Origin: Massospora cicadina
Lineage: Eukaryota; Entomophthoromycota; Entomophthoromycetes; Entomophthorales; Entomophthoraceae
Assembly (NCBI GenBank): GCA_022478985.1
Contig: JAKSZP010006616.1
Span: 203,198-267,197 of the forward strand
Length of the DNA stretch: 64,000 nt
Direction: 5' to 3'
In this document: positions 32,388 to 43,044 of the stretch, piece after piece
Numbering within the stretch: position 1 is the stretch's first letter
Layout of the letters: each line of letters begins with the position of its first letter
Notes under the pieces: generated by a model
Databases searched by the model: none
What the model was told of the DNA's origin: nothing
Seen by the model: the letters and a program-made list of their open reading frames with translations, nothing else
Program-made: the position numbers and the translations under genes

Positions 32388-33800
32388 TCTTTATCTCAAA
32401 GCCCATCTTTCCAGTTGCCAATAATATCATGATTTCTATCCTTTTCAAGAGCAAGAATAAACAAGACAGAAACCTGGATAGACCATCTTCGTTTTATGGA
32501 TAGTATTGACATGTTGTTTAATAGAGAGATCACAATTCTGTAAGTGAAGGGCCTAGCGTGATAACAGTTCATTGGGGCCTTCATTTTTTGTAACCACCAT
32601 AATGAGGAATGATCAGTGACCACAGTTAAATAAGTTCCATACAGATTGAGATGGAACTGTTTAATAGCTAACAGGACAGCTAAGAACACTCTCAGTTACA
32701 CTATAATTTCTCTCCGCCTTACTCAGAGTCTTACTGTAGTAGGCGAATTGATGATCTACCTTTATTTCATGATGTAGAGTGATTATGATTAACCACGACA
32801 TCACTAGCGTTGGTAAACAATATAAAAGGCTGATTGAACTGTGGATGTATTAAAATCTCTGAGTGCACAAGGCAGTCCTAAGCAAATTGAAAGCCTTCAT
32901 TTATGCTTAGACTCAAAAGCTACTCCTTTTTGTATAAGTAAGTTAAGGGTTCTGATTAATCTGCAATTCTAGGGATTAACTGTCAGTAGTCTCTGATTAT
33001 TGCTAAAAATACTTTTATAACACTTAGACTAGCAGACTGGAACAACTTTTTAATTACATTAACCTTGTTATGAAGAGGTTGAGCCTTCCTTTGATACCTG
33101 ATGCCCAAGAAACTCCATCTCGCTTTGAAAAAAATGAACACTTTGATGCTTTCATCTTTAGTGAAGCCTTCTGAAGTAAACTTGAATACTTCTCATAGGT
33201 GATCCATATGAGATATAAAAATATCTGAGAATACAGCTAAACCATTGAGGTGAAATAATATGCAGAAAATATGAGATCACTAAAATTTTATCCATTTATT
33301 TTTGTAAGGTAGATGGATCATTACAAAAACCCTGCGGCATTCAGATGGGCTTGGACACCTTCATTGGTAATTAGGACACATTTAGGTCGGTCTTCAAGTT
33401 CCAAATCTATATTTCTAAAAACCACTTTCTAGTTTCATATCCAAAAAGTATTGGGCGCCAGCAAGTAACTGAAGAGAATCATTAATACAAGAAAGGGGAT
33501 AAATATCCTTCTTAGTAACGGCACTAAGGCGTCAGTGATCCATCAGCACACTATGATTACCTTCTTTTTTATTAATAAAGAGGGAGAATCACAGGGAATA
33601 GGGGTGAACCAATAACCCTGGTCAAATAGTTGTTTAAGTCCAAAGTCACCTGAGCTTCTTTGACCTTACTCTTTCAATATGGTTGGGCATGAAATGGGGG
33701 TGCATCTCCAGTCTCTACTTGATGTAACACACCATTTATTCTACCAAAGTCATATTTAGAAGTTGGAAAGAGATGTTAGTATTTCTCCAATAATTAATAT
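32388..33800 (-). pseudogene. gamma RNase H and reverse transcriptase (broken)
   Basis: Minus strand. The 32396-32689 frame has FLAVLLAIKQFHLNLYGTYL then TVVTDHSSLWWLQKMKAP, the RNase H C-terminal part (F.V.TDH.SL.WL). Further upstream, frames contain a catalytic-start equivalent near 32800-32830 (LFTNASDVVVNHN-like) and RT thumb/palm traces (LGHQVSKEGSTSS-like near 33110-33150, and LINKKEGNHSVLMDH near 33560). No intact YLDD is visible. Decay is stronger than in alpha. Confidence 0.78.
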
Positions 33801-34469
33801 TCTCTCTTATCAGTAGTTAATTCAGGGCCAATGGAAGGGCTACTATTGCTCATGGTAGGGGGCTACTCAATACCCTTGCCTCTTAATTCCCCAAAAAATA
33901 TGAACATCTTTTTACTCTGTCAACAGCCAATGAGTGAAATAAATCAATTGGGGTATTTGGTCCAACATCCATTGAGATATCTGTCAATTTTATTTGTAAA
34001 AAATAGGCCCTGCATATGCAGGATCTAAAATTCTCAGACAAGTCAACACTTCTCTTGCTGGAAGGGTTTGGATGCTCCTGAATTTCTAATAGCTGCCCAG
34101 GGAAAGTAATATAAAATTTGAGTGTCCACAAGAAGTTTGAGATTTGGGAGAATTTATCATTGCATTGGGTGAATAAAAAGGCATACCTTCATACCCATTA
34201 TATATCTAAGAGGCGGTCAGACTTAGACACACATACATGATACTCTACCTGATCAATTTTTTTCAACTAGAAGTGACCAAACTCAAATTTGATTTTATCC
34301 TGAGAAGTTTCAGAAATCATTGGCACTCAATGTTTGAGGAGAGAAATAAATCCTATAACATAATTGATAATAGCTACATAAACCCTTTAAAATTGTGTGC
34401 TGATCAAGTGATCACAACTTTTATTATCAATGAAACAGCGGAGGTTACTATTGATAATTTTCCATATTG
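33800..34469 (-). pseudogene. gamma protease-to-RT linker
   Basis: The minus-strand frame 33883-34131 has FPGQLLEIQEHPNPSSKRSV and ISMDVGPNTPI. Near 34390-34420 a LISTQF then YVAIINYVIGF segment corresponds to LLIGTQFMIEYDG of alpha. SSLPI just before the LINE-3 junction links it to AYSSLPI at the other side (38470). It supplies the frame evidence that LINE-3 interrupts a single element. Confidence 0.7.
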
Positions 34470-34485
34470 TATAGGTAAGGATGAG
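34470..34485. repeat. LINE-3 target-site duplication, left copy
   Basis: TATAGGTAAGGATGAG at 34470-34485 recurs exactly at 38462-38477. It is part of gamma's SSLPI coding segment on the minus strand. Confidence 0.92.
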
Positions 34486-34609
34486 ACTTTTTTTGGTCAA
34501 TCTCACTTTATGCGATTTTCAAGAAGTTTGGATATCCACTGCCATCAGGCCACTTCCATTTTTCTGTTGATATTCTCGAATCTGCCGCCTGCTCCAGTGT
34601 GGGGTAACA

Positions 34610-35640
34610 TTGCTTAACCGCCTTGCGTTTTCCACCCTGAAGGCAAACGTTTTCACATGGGGTCAAATAGCCTGCCAACCTCTACTGGCCATTTTGCCCC
34701 CCATGGGATTTACCACTCCACCTTGCTTGCACCCATCCTTCTCATCCCCATCTTCTCACCCCCTTTTGTTCCATGATCTGAGTTTGCCTACGTGCCAACT
34801 ATGGGCATTTGTTCTCATATGCTGACAAGGCAATAAACAAACTTGCCACTGCTTCCTTTGTGTTAGTAGGCTTTATTAATTACTACCTGCTTAAGGGCTA
34901 TTGTGACATTGGCTTCCAGATGGAGGAGGACGCTGCAGCAGTTTCAACTCCACTTATTTGCAAAAACACTTCCATCCTTATTAACTAAACTTGCCTCTTT
35001 TCAGACAAAAAACTGGTGGTGTCCTTTGTATCCCTCTTTCCCACCATCCACCTCAAATTTTATATGAATAATTGATGACAGGGCTTTCAGCTTATGGGAA
35101 CTCAGTCCAACCTCATCTACACCATTCCATCTGGTGCAGAGCGCCTTGAAAACCCTCGTATCACTGCCACCATAATCCAACACCACCATGCCATAGCCCA
35201 ACAAATCCCCCAATGCTCATATTGCAGCAGCGCCTGAGCACTTTTTGGGCTCATGTGGATAAAGGTCGCTAAATTTGTCCCCTCTGTTTTGGGTTTAACC
35301 ATTCAAAAAAATCTTGCACCCAAACCAATTCCTCTGATGCGGCTTCTGAGCCTGTTTGAGCAGATTCTGAATGGGTTGTTTTGTGCCCCATCCCACTCAA
35401 CTTCTCGCCAATGGGCCAGAGTGGGAAAACGGCCCCCACTTAATCATCCACCCACATTAACTCACCCAAATTCTCCCCCACCAATCAGAGTCAGGCTTGG
35501 GCCACCATTCACACCCAAGCAACCCATTCAAATACAATCCACCCAAATTTTACACCTTTTATTCTCATCAATTAGAATCCTTGGGACCTATTGGCCGAGG
35601 TTGAGTAATCAGGTAAGGTTATCACAATTATGATTACTGG
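34610..35640 (+). pseudogene. LINE-3 ORF1 with two CCHC knuckles (broken)
   Basis: CPLCFGFNHSKKSC (C-x2-C-x4-H-x4-C) is intact at 35276-35317. A first knuckle of the same spacing is visible at 35214-35258 if one base is skipped: CSYC, then SS, then EH, then FLGSC. Upstream frames include DKKLVVSFVSLFPTIHLKFY at about 35010. The C-terminal part is Pro-rich (35380-35560). Two tandem knuckles are common in LINE ORF1 proteins; LINE-1 here shows one. Several frameshifts and stops mean it is not functional. Confidence 0.75.
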
Positions 35641-35777
35641 TGAACCTCTCAGCCTGATGATTATGAATGAAAGAATTTTACTCTTCTGATTTTGAAAAAT
35701 TCCTTTCACTCTAATGATTTGCTTTCAAACAGAATGCTGTTCCACACCAAAGTGACCACCATCTTGCCTTAGCAGAC

Positions 35778-36134
35778 GTGGCCTCACCACATTGCCCAGT
35801 ACTCCGCAGAACAGTGGCTCTATCAGTGGCTCAACTTCATGAAGGACTTATAAGACTCAACTACCCCCATGATTTCCACAAAGCGGCAAGGGATAGAATC
35901 ATCAAATTGTTGGTTGACGCCAAAGACGCTGTTATTCATGTAGAAAACCTAGCAGATTTCAACCAATCTGCTAAACTCACCTGGCACAATATTACTAATT
36001 TGACCCAACTCCCTAATTCCCAACTTCAAGCTGAACATCATCAAGCGGAATTAGTCAAAGTTATTTTCAAGCTGATCATGAATAATAGAACCCATTTATT
36101 ACTGCTATCCACCCCCACCATGCTGAAACCATAG
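35778..36134 (+). pseudogene. Unassigned 118-codon frame in LINE-3
   Basis: Open from MASPHCPVLRRTVALSVAQL to TPTMLKP, with a mixed helical composition (HKAARDRIIKLLVDAKDAVI, then AELVKVIFKLIMNN). It lies between LINE-3 ORF1 and the 5' LTR of the LTR pair. It resembles neither the endonuclease nor the RT of LINE-1. It could be a gag N-terminus from another element, a LINE-3-specific protein, or chance. Coding character is moderate. Confidence 0.35.
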
Positions 36135-36199
36135 CCCTAGCTCTCCGCTTTTGTCCGCTTCTACAACTTTTGGAAAACTAACCATATATATCCCTCCAA

Positions 36200-37117
36200 T
36201 GATTAAAGAGAATTTGAGATGAAATAGGCCAATCCTGGTGGAATGGCTCATTGACTAAATTTCGTGGTTATTAGGTGATTGCTAGGTAGTTGCTCCCCAA
36301 ATTGGGTTTAACTGAATCTATGCATACCGCCAAGGTTGGAAGTTAGGATCAAGTGGAGCCAATTGCTGGCCCAAACTATTAAAGGATCACTGGTGACTAG
36401 TAGCCGAGGATGATCCTTTTGTATCAGTTAGGTAATGTCAGTGGAACCTGACTACTTTAAGTTTAAGGCAGCTGTGGTTGTCTCCGACGCCTCATTTATA
36501 ATAATTAATTATCACGTAAGAAAGATGTCTAAACAATTGACTATAATGAGTTGAAGCATATGTCAGCATGAAGCTAAGATGTACCAAGTTACCTGAGCAA
36601 CCAAAGCTGTTTCTAATGCATTATTATTATGTCAAATTAAGATTTAAATTTTTTTATATATTTGTTGTATATGTCTCTTCAGAGACTCAAGGCAGAGGAT
36701 GAGCCAAACCTAATAAATTTGGATATTGAGAAGGATAAAGTGAGATAGTCGATGCCAGGGAAGAGAGTAGAAAGTGAAAGTCTGAGAGAGTGGTTGGCTG
36801 GAAGAACCAGTGCTGAGAAAATAGGTTGTCATTGGGCTCAGTAGCCATTTTGTAAATATTATAAATACCTGGAGCTTCCATCTTTCAATAAATTTATCCT
36901 TCTACCCATTATCCTCTATGATTATAAGTTTATATAGATTAAATTGGCTGGGGGTTGGGCTGAGGGATCCCCAAATAGCGCAGGTGATACGCCAAAGGGT
37001 CAGTCGGTGCTGCTGGCCCTGATCCTAAGGCAAAATGGCAAGGGCCAACCAGTCTTCATACTGGTCGGCCTGCTGAACAGCAGAGCCCAATGTCAGCGTA
37101 AAAGCAATTTTCTGACA
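36200..37117 (+). repeat. 5' LTR of the near-empty element
   Basis: Aligned along its length with 37338-38249 at an offset of 1133-1138 bases. Shared landmarks include GATGAGCCAAACCTAATA and GCCCTGATCCTAAGGCAAA. A TATA-like box at 36860 and a poly(A) signal at 36887 lie in its last quarter. Confidence 0.8.
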
Positions 37118-37337
37118 GTGATGCTCAATACAGGGGTTCTGCTTATTGATGCCAGAGTAACCAAAGGTTGATGAGGAGGTGGCAGGGATGTGCCACTGTG
37201 GCTAGGTTCCAGCAATTCTTGGTGGTGGGGAGGGTCAATCCCTGAGCCCACCCCACAATACAAGGATGCAATTAGGAGGAATACCATCTGGTAAGTGGGT
37301 GGAAATGTCGTAAAATTTACCAGATGGATTCCTCAAA

Positions 37338-38249
37338 TGATTTAAGCGGATTTGGGATAAAACAGTTCAGTCCTGGCAGAATGGCTTATTGACTGAATTT
37401 CATATAGTTTAATTATCGCGTGTTTAGTTGCTCTCCAAATTAGGTTGAGCTGAACCTTTGCATTCTGCTGAATTTGGAAGTTAAGATTGGCGGAGCCAAT
37501 TGCTGGCCCAAATTAGTAAAAAGAACACTGGCAACTAGTAGATGAGGATGATCCAATTGTATCAATTAAGTAATGTTGGAAGAACTGGACTATTTTTAAG
37601 TTTGAGGCAGCTGAGGTTGTTTCCAGTGCCCCATTTATAATAATTAATTATCACCCAAGAAGAGTGATCTATATGATTGACTACAATAAAGAAAAGTGTG
37701 TGTTGGCGTGAAGCTGAGATGTCTCAAGTTACCCGAGTGATTGAAGCTGTTTCTGGCGCATTATTAATAAGTCAAATTCACATTCAATACTTTTTATATA
37801 GTAATTTATATGGCTCACCATCAATTCAAGGCCAAGGATGAGCCAAACCTAATAGATTTGGACATTGGGAAGGACAGGTTGAGAAGGTCGACGCTAGGGA
37901 AGAGAGTAGCATAGCGGAATGCTTAGAGAGCGGCTGCCTCAAAAAACCAGTGACAATCAAATAGGTCAGTGATAGGCGCAGTAGCCCTTTTGTACATACA
38001 AATACCTGGTGTTTCCCTTTCAGTAAACATCTCCCTTTGCCTAATCTACCTTTTTATTTAAGTTTATATATTTCTTTTGTTTGGGGATTAGGCTAGGGGA
38101 TCCCTGAATGGTGCAGGTGATACACCATGGTTTCAGTCAGCGCTGCTGGCCCTGAGCCTAAGGCAAATTTGCATTGGCTGTCCAGTCTTCAAACTGGTTG
38201 GCCTGCCAACCAGCAGAGCCCATTGTCGCCAAAAAAGCAATTTTCAACA
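37338..38249 (+). repeat. 3' LTR of the near-empty element
   Basis: The partner of 36200-37117. Its TATA region is degraded (CATACAAATACC) and the poly(A) signal reads AGTAAA. It is followed directly by the 3' tail of LINE-3. No convincing target duplication was found. Confidence 0.8.
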
Positions 38250-38461
38250 ACAATTGTAATGATTCTGTCATTAATAATACCTGTAGAAGAGCTGCTGACC
38301 TCCCTTATTCTCTGCCATGGTGGGAAGCAGTATTCCACTTCACGCCTGATTGGAAGTTTTGCTTTATTATTTTACCATTTATTTAATTTTTTGGTTCTTA
38401 TGCTTAATGAGTATTGGTAATGTTCATCCCTGGTTGGCATACCTTGAATAAAATTTAAAAA

Positions 38462-38477
38462 TATAGGTAAGGATGAG
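38462..38477. repeat. LINE-3 target-site duplication, right copy
   Basis: An exact second copy of the 16-base duplication, directly after the LINE-3 3' end. Confidence 0.92.
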
Positions 38478-39142
38478 TATGCTCCAATGGCTCAAGTGAA
38501 GAGATGACCTGCAGTCCCATACTCCATATAAAGAGGTACATTTGTAGCCATCTTGATCCTCTTCATAAATTATGAAGATATGACATTAACAGGTGAGCCA
38601 CTATCCACAATGACTAGGACTAAAATCTTCTGAACCTTCACTGCTACTAGAGTCACTAAGTTACCAATTTAGGGGCAAAGAGAGGAACATAGGTGTCCCA
38701 TCAAACAAGTAATAAGATAAAATACATTCTTTATTATCTTTTAAATCCCCAATCACCTCATCCAAGACTGATTAATATCTTGTTCATTATCATTAAGTAA
38801 TTTAGGCATACATTGAGGCTTAGTAGTTTGCTTTAACATGAAGAGCCTTATCCTCCATGTTGGCCCCTCTTTTCCCGCCATATCAGAACTTCATTTCCAA
38901 CAAATTTGTGCCTGATGGCAGGTTCCATTAAAAAGGTACACCAGCCATCCTCTTTGATTTTACTACATGTCCTCTAAGTCATTTAGAGGTGATAGAACTT
39001 TGTGAACCCATACTAACGGTGAAAATTTGATTAGAGCTTCCTTAATATCCCAAATACAATTAAAATTACGTTTCAAGTCATTTATGTTGAGTTGAGCTTT
39101 GATACATGATTGTAAGGCTTTAATTACTGTTGTAATGGCATC
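38478..39142 (-). pseudogene. gamma protease and gag C-terminal part
   Basis: The minus strand reads LVIVDSGSPVNVISS at about 38590-38635, an intact Asp-Ser-Gly protease motif, followed by AIGAYSSLPI up to LINE-3. Upstream (38940-39142) the gag frame reads DAITTVIKALQSCIKAQLNI and WDIKEALI, homologous to DDAIAAIMASLTSYPSL and RDFKEALLVVADFYEP of alpha. The beta element interrupts gag at 39142, just before this DAI. Confidence 0.8.
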
Positions 39143-39707
39143 TGTCGGGATTCCTACCTTATTTGGAGATTCAGATGTGATGGCAAAAGGAAATCAAGAT
39201 AAATCTGAAAATAACCCAAACCTCATTGGGAATTATCCCCAATGAAAATCACAGCCTTTCGACATTGGGAAGCAACCCCAACTCATGCAGTCAACTATTT
39301 CTCATCCAAAGCTTCCTAACCTTGGAGTTTAAACCTGATCTATGTGGCGATCAAATCCTTTTTGACTGAGATGACCAGCCTGCCACAGAAACCCTTATTG
39401 GTAACAAGTATAGATCTTAGCTTAGAACGCTTGGATATTTACCAAGAAACCCTCCCTGATCTCCCATATAATGATGAATCTAAGTAAATAAAGTCTACTA
39501 TCCTTTTACCATTAACAGTTTTTCCTACCTCTAAAATAATTTAAGGATATTTATATATGGAGGATTTACCACTTAAGATAGTTTGACCTGAGTGAAAATT
39601 TCTTGGTCAAGAAAAGTAAAACTTATAATCCAACACCCAGATACTTTGGGTCTCCTGGCCTCAAAAAAATTAAGGGATACATGATATCAACCCCCATTGT
39701 CCTGACA
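39143..39707 (+). repeat. beta 5' LTR
   Basis: Starts TGTCGGGATTCCTACC and ends CTGACA, whose termini are inverted repeats. It is alignable with 51837-52341 through landmarks such as GGGAAGCAACCCCAACT/TGGGGAACAACCCCAACT, ATGCAGTCAACTAT/ATGCGGTCAACTAT and CTTGACCAAAAGAAG/CTTGGTCAAGAAAAG. Its greater length (565 versus 505 bp) reflects small indels. Confidence 0.78.
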
Positions 39708-39711
39708 AAAC

Positions 39712-39729
39712 TGGTGCTCCCTGGTAGTT
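39712..39729 (+). other. beta primer-binding site (variant)
   Basis: TGGTGCTCCCTGGTAGTT lies four bases after the LTR end. It shares TGGTGCTC with the alpha site, then diverges, so either decay or a different tRNA isoacceptor is possible. Confidence 0.5.
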
Positions 39730-42246
39730 TTACCCAAAAACGTTGAAATTTAAAATTAATAAACAATAACAATAATGATTCAGCTTTGGTAAACGCCATG
39801 GATCATGAAGCCGCCTGTCTCAGTGAATGAGATTCAATATGCACTTGAGAGATATATAAGCGACAAGTGAAATTATATTTCCACCGTCGTTGGTTGTGAC
39901 CCTCTACAATCCATCCACAGAGCAACATCACTTGTACTTATCAGATTTTGTCAAAGACTTCCAGCTCCTCTTAACAGGGGCCTTTGTCCCCAGAGGCCGA
40001 GATAATAGATAAAAATGGCTCATGAGGTATCCGCTCCCATGTGAATTTGACTCAAAGTTCTCCACTTGATGTAATCAGATACAAGCTGGACGTATAGAAT
40101 GCTATTTGTGTCAATTTGTACATCCCAATTTGTATCATCTACTACAAGTAGAAGGGCTCCATCATCAAGAATTACTCTGCCATTTGCAGTTATTGGAGAT
40201 AATACATTCGCAACTCCTCCAATTCTATCAATATGCCTCCAGTTTGGCAGTGAAAACTATAACACTATATTAATAATCAGCAGCTTATCAACAAGACACA
40301 AGAAGTGTTAACCCGTCTTGATCAAGGAATCATGAGATTCATTTGAATGGAACTCACTAATTGTTTTAGTCAACTAGAGGTCATTGTTCATAATTGGGTC
40401 ACTGAACGTACCCTTGAGTTACAAGCCAAAGTTGATAACTATATGACAACTGTGGATGAACGCCTCTATTGTTGGAAGAAATGATCTATGAGGTACGTGA
40501 TGTCCTGGATAACCTCCGCTCTACAGGGCTGCAAGGAGTGCCTGGTGAGCATGGACCCCACAGTCATGACAGAAATGATGGTGGATGGGGACTCCCTGGC
40601 CACTGGGACTTCATGGTCCTAGTGCTGGCCCAAGAATCCCAGATAACGCCTCCAGACGTTTTTAGCAAGTCCAAAATCTTGATGTCCAATTAGGATGCTT
40701 CACTCAAGTAACCTAAATCGCAAAGGGATGGATTTCCTCTCTCCCTTAAATTTCCTTATTAGCCATCATAAACGTCTTGAGAACTCGGCAACCATATCTG
40801 CTCTGTACATGGTTTAGAGCTAAGATTTCTCAATACCAAGCAACATTACCTCAAACTCTGAGATTTCACTAGGAGTTAAAAAATAAAATAAAGCAGTTAA
40901 GCCTGCTTGTCGCCATGAAATTGGCTTCTTTTGCCACCCATGATTGAGTAGATCAAGTGATAAAAGATATTCAGACCTATAAAGTCAAGTAGATGCGATT
41001 TATCCTCTAGAAAATTCTTAAGATACTGTTTCTTCGCTAGGTAAAAGCGTGCCCCTGGTGTTAATTCATTTTATCCATCCTCTACCCCCCAAGTGGTACA
41101 TTTAAACCCTCGTTCAAAAAAAATTATGTCCCTGGAGAAAGGAGCATTTTTTCTTTCTCTTATTGCCATGAAAGCGCTATGGAAGAAGCCATTAACAACC
41201 AACAGCTCAAACACCTGACAAACTGTCTTAGATGCATGATCAAGACATAATGGTCCCCTAATGCATTGCCATACGTGGAATGAAGCTAAACATGATCTTT
41301 TTCAGCAATTTTGGAGCGACCTAACCTTATATAACCAAAAAAACCTTTATGGGATTAATCCTTAATTGAGGGAGAAACCGTCAATGTGTTCACGCATTAA
41401 ATTACCTTGAGGCTTAAACGTTGGTTGCAGGTAATCATCTTATGTTATATGATACTGTCACCGCCTCGTTTTCAGCTTTAAAATATGCTCAATTTTACTC
41501 TATCTTAAAGCAGTGAAATCTAACTTGACGTCCCTCCTCCATATCAAAGAAGCCATACTGGAGATCCCTGCCAAACTACACAAACCCTTGGGCTTTTTCA
41601 TTTTAGCAATAATAAGCCCCAGACCCAGGTTTTAGCAGTTACACCCCCAATTCACCTACAACTGAATTATTCTTCACTTTTTCGAAAAAGAAACAACCAT
41701 ACTGTAAACTTTTCTTGCAGTTGCAAGAATAAGATGTTGAAAGACCAGTCAGTATAGGGCATGAGGCCTCCTATGCTGACAACATTCATTTTTCTCAAGA
41801 CCCTGTTCTAGCTCTAGTTCTATTCCCAGCACCTCAGGATGTTTTGTGTTAGCTGTCACAACAGAATTCAATGTACCTATTTTTATTAAAGGAAATAAAG
41901 ATCTTCAGCATTCTTATTTACATATTGGGCAGTAACAAAATTATGAAGGGTCATATTTTCTATGGAAAGCCAAGCGCTTGCATATAAAACCTTCAAAAGC
42001 CTTGAACATCCCCAAGCTTGGCCACAGAAAAAGCTACCGTGTGCTTAACTGCATATCCCTAAATGACAGTAAACTAGTCGTAGAGACCCAGTTCATATCT
42101 TCAGTGGTTTGAGTTGAGGTAGTCATAAATAAGGTTAGTTTCCTGGTAATAATTAACACCAGTTCCTTGTCCAAAGTTATTTTCTCTCAACTTAACCCAA
42201 AGATAAAAATGTCTCTTGACTTGATTTATGATGCTGAATATGGGGC
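39730..42246 (+). pseudogene. beta leader, gag and protease (broken)
   Basis: Gag is readable around 41130-41300: AMEEAINNQQLKHLTNCLRC matches AMEEATDQQEIKYILLCLNR of alpha5 gag. An upstream open frame (40469-40693) contains LQGVPGEHGPHSHDRNDGG, a Gly/Pro-rich segment of unknown role. The protease start lies at 42140-42240: FLVIINTSSLSKVIFSQLNP, where D-T-G is N-T-S. The frame then reaches DLIYDAEYG, where alpha4 interrupts it. Large stretches between these blocks show only stop-ridden traces. Confidence 0.65.
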
Positions 42247-42990
42247 CGTTGGACACTTGCCTCTAGGCTTAAAAAAGAACGTTGTGGGTTAAAATCAGGT
42301 GAAATAGGTTTTGTTGGAATTTACAAGTTCTGACAATAATAAGATTGATTTAAGTAATGATAGCGATTTTAGCAGCTATTAGACCCTGGCCTATTATTGG
42401 TATAACCCCACAAATTGTGGTAATACTATTACAAATACTAAACGGGCAATTAGCATGTTGTCATGTAGTCAAATTGCCTCAACCATGTGAGGAAATTTGA
42501 AAAGTCCATTGGAGGATTCTCCCCCAGCCACAATCAGTTCCATTTAAACACCCAAGTGGGGACCACCCCTTTTATAGGCTTGGCGGAGGTCCCCCAAGGG
42601 TACAATAATTTTAGCTAATGGGGATTGGCTAAAATATATTAAAATGTTACCCCACAGGTCTTTATAGCCTAAAAATTCCGCACCCCTCATTCAGCCAAAG
42701 TGAAGTGAGTTTTTGAGCTTCAATAGACTAAATTAACATATTTCCTAATTCAGATCTTACTAAGTTGTTCTGGACTTACCATTGAATTCCCTTCGACCCT
42801 CAGTACAGTTTAAATACTGAATGATTGGATATTGAGAGGGCACATTTTTTCTCTTTCCCGCACTAGCACTAGTAAAAACATAAATCACCAGCTTTTTGTT
42901 TTATTAGTGTTTTAGCTTTATAAAAATAATATGTTTATGAAATGTAGTGGCTACAAGCACCAACGAGCAACAACTTGCTGAATTCTCACA
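42247..42990 (+). repeat. alpha4 5' LTR
   Basis: Starts CGTTGGACACTTGCC (canonical TG decayed to CG) and ends AATTCTCACA. It is very similar by eye to 47771-48513. The family box GGGGACCACCCCTTTTATAG then GCTTGGCGGAGGTCCCCC is at 42558-42596. Confidence 0.92.
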
Positions 42991-42993
42991 AAG

Positions 42994-43011
42994 TGGTGCT
43001 CACTACAGGGG
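42994..43011 (+). other. alpha4 primer-binding site
   Basis: TGGTGCTCACTACAGGGG, three bases after the LTR end, identical to the alpha2 and alpha5 sites. Confidence 0.88.
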
Positions 43012-43044
43012 CTACCCTGTGCACCAAAAACAAAATTCAAAAAT

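Larger units (their letters stand above)
36200..38249 (+). mobile_element. LTR pair with a 0.2-kb interior (non-autonomous LTR element)
   Basis: Two directly repeated segments of about 918 and 912 bp (36200-37117, 37338-38249) begin TGATT(T)AA and end TGACA/CAACA. Each is roughly three-quarters identical to the other by eye. The first is followed at 37119-37136 by TGATGCTCAATACAGGGG, a two-mismatch version of the primer-binding site used by family alpha. Only about 200 bp separate it from the second LTR. The first LTR has TATAAATA (36860) then AATAAA (36887), the expected promoter/poly(A) order. No coding capacity is present. Confidence 0.8.
34486..38461 (+). mobile_element. LINE-3: ORF1-only LINE hosting an LTR pair
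   Basis: Bounded by an exact 16-bp duplication. The 5' end ACTTTTTTTGG and the 3' end CTTGAATAAAATTTAAAAA resemble the termini of LINE-1 and LINE-2. Inside are an ORF1 with two CCHC knuckles (34610-35640), an unassigned open frame, the LTR pair 36200-38249, and a 212-bp 3' tail. Without the LTR pair it is only about 1.9 kb and shows no endonuclease or RT motif, unlike the 5.3-kb LINE-1. Confidence 0.8.

Noticed and set aside
34237..34617. 126-codon plus-strand frame
   Set aside because: It spans the junction between gamma (minus strand) and LINE-3, including the 16-bp duplication, so it cannot be one gene.
36200..38249. Plain tandem (segmental) duplication of 0.9 kb
   Set aside because: The primer-binding-like sequence right after the first copy and the TATA/poly(A) order favour LTRs, although a tandem duplication of one LTR cannot be fully excluded.
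40469..40693. Collagen-like GVPGEHGPHSHDRNDGG segment
   Set aside because: There is a single short Gly/Pro-rich patch with no repeated G-x-y triplets. It lies within the decayed beta gag region.
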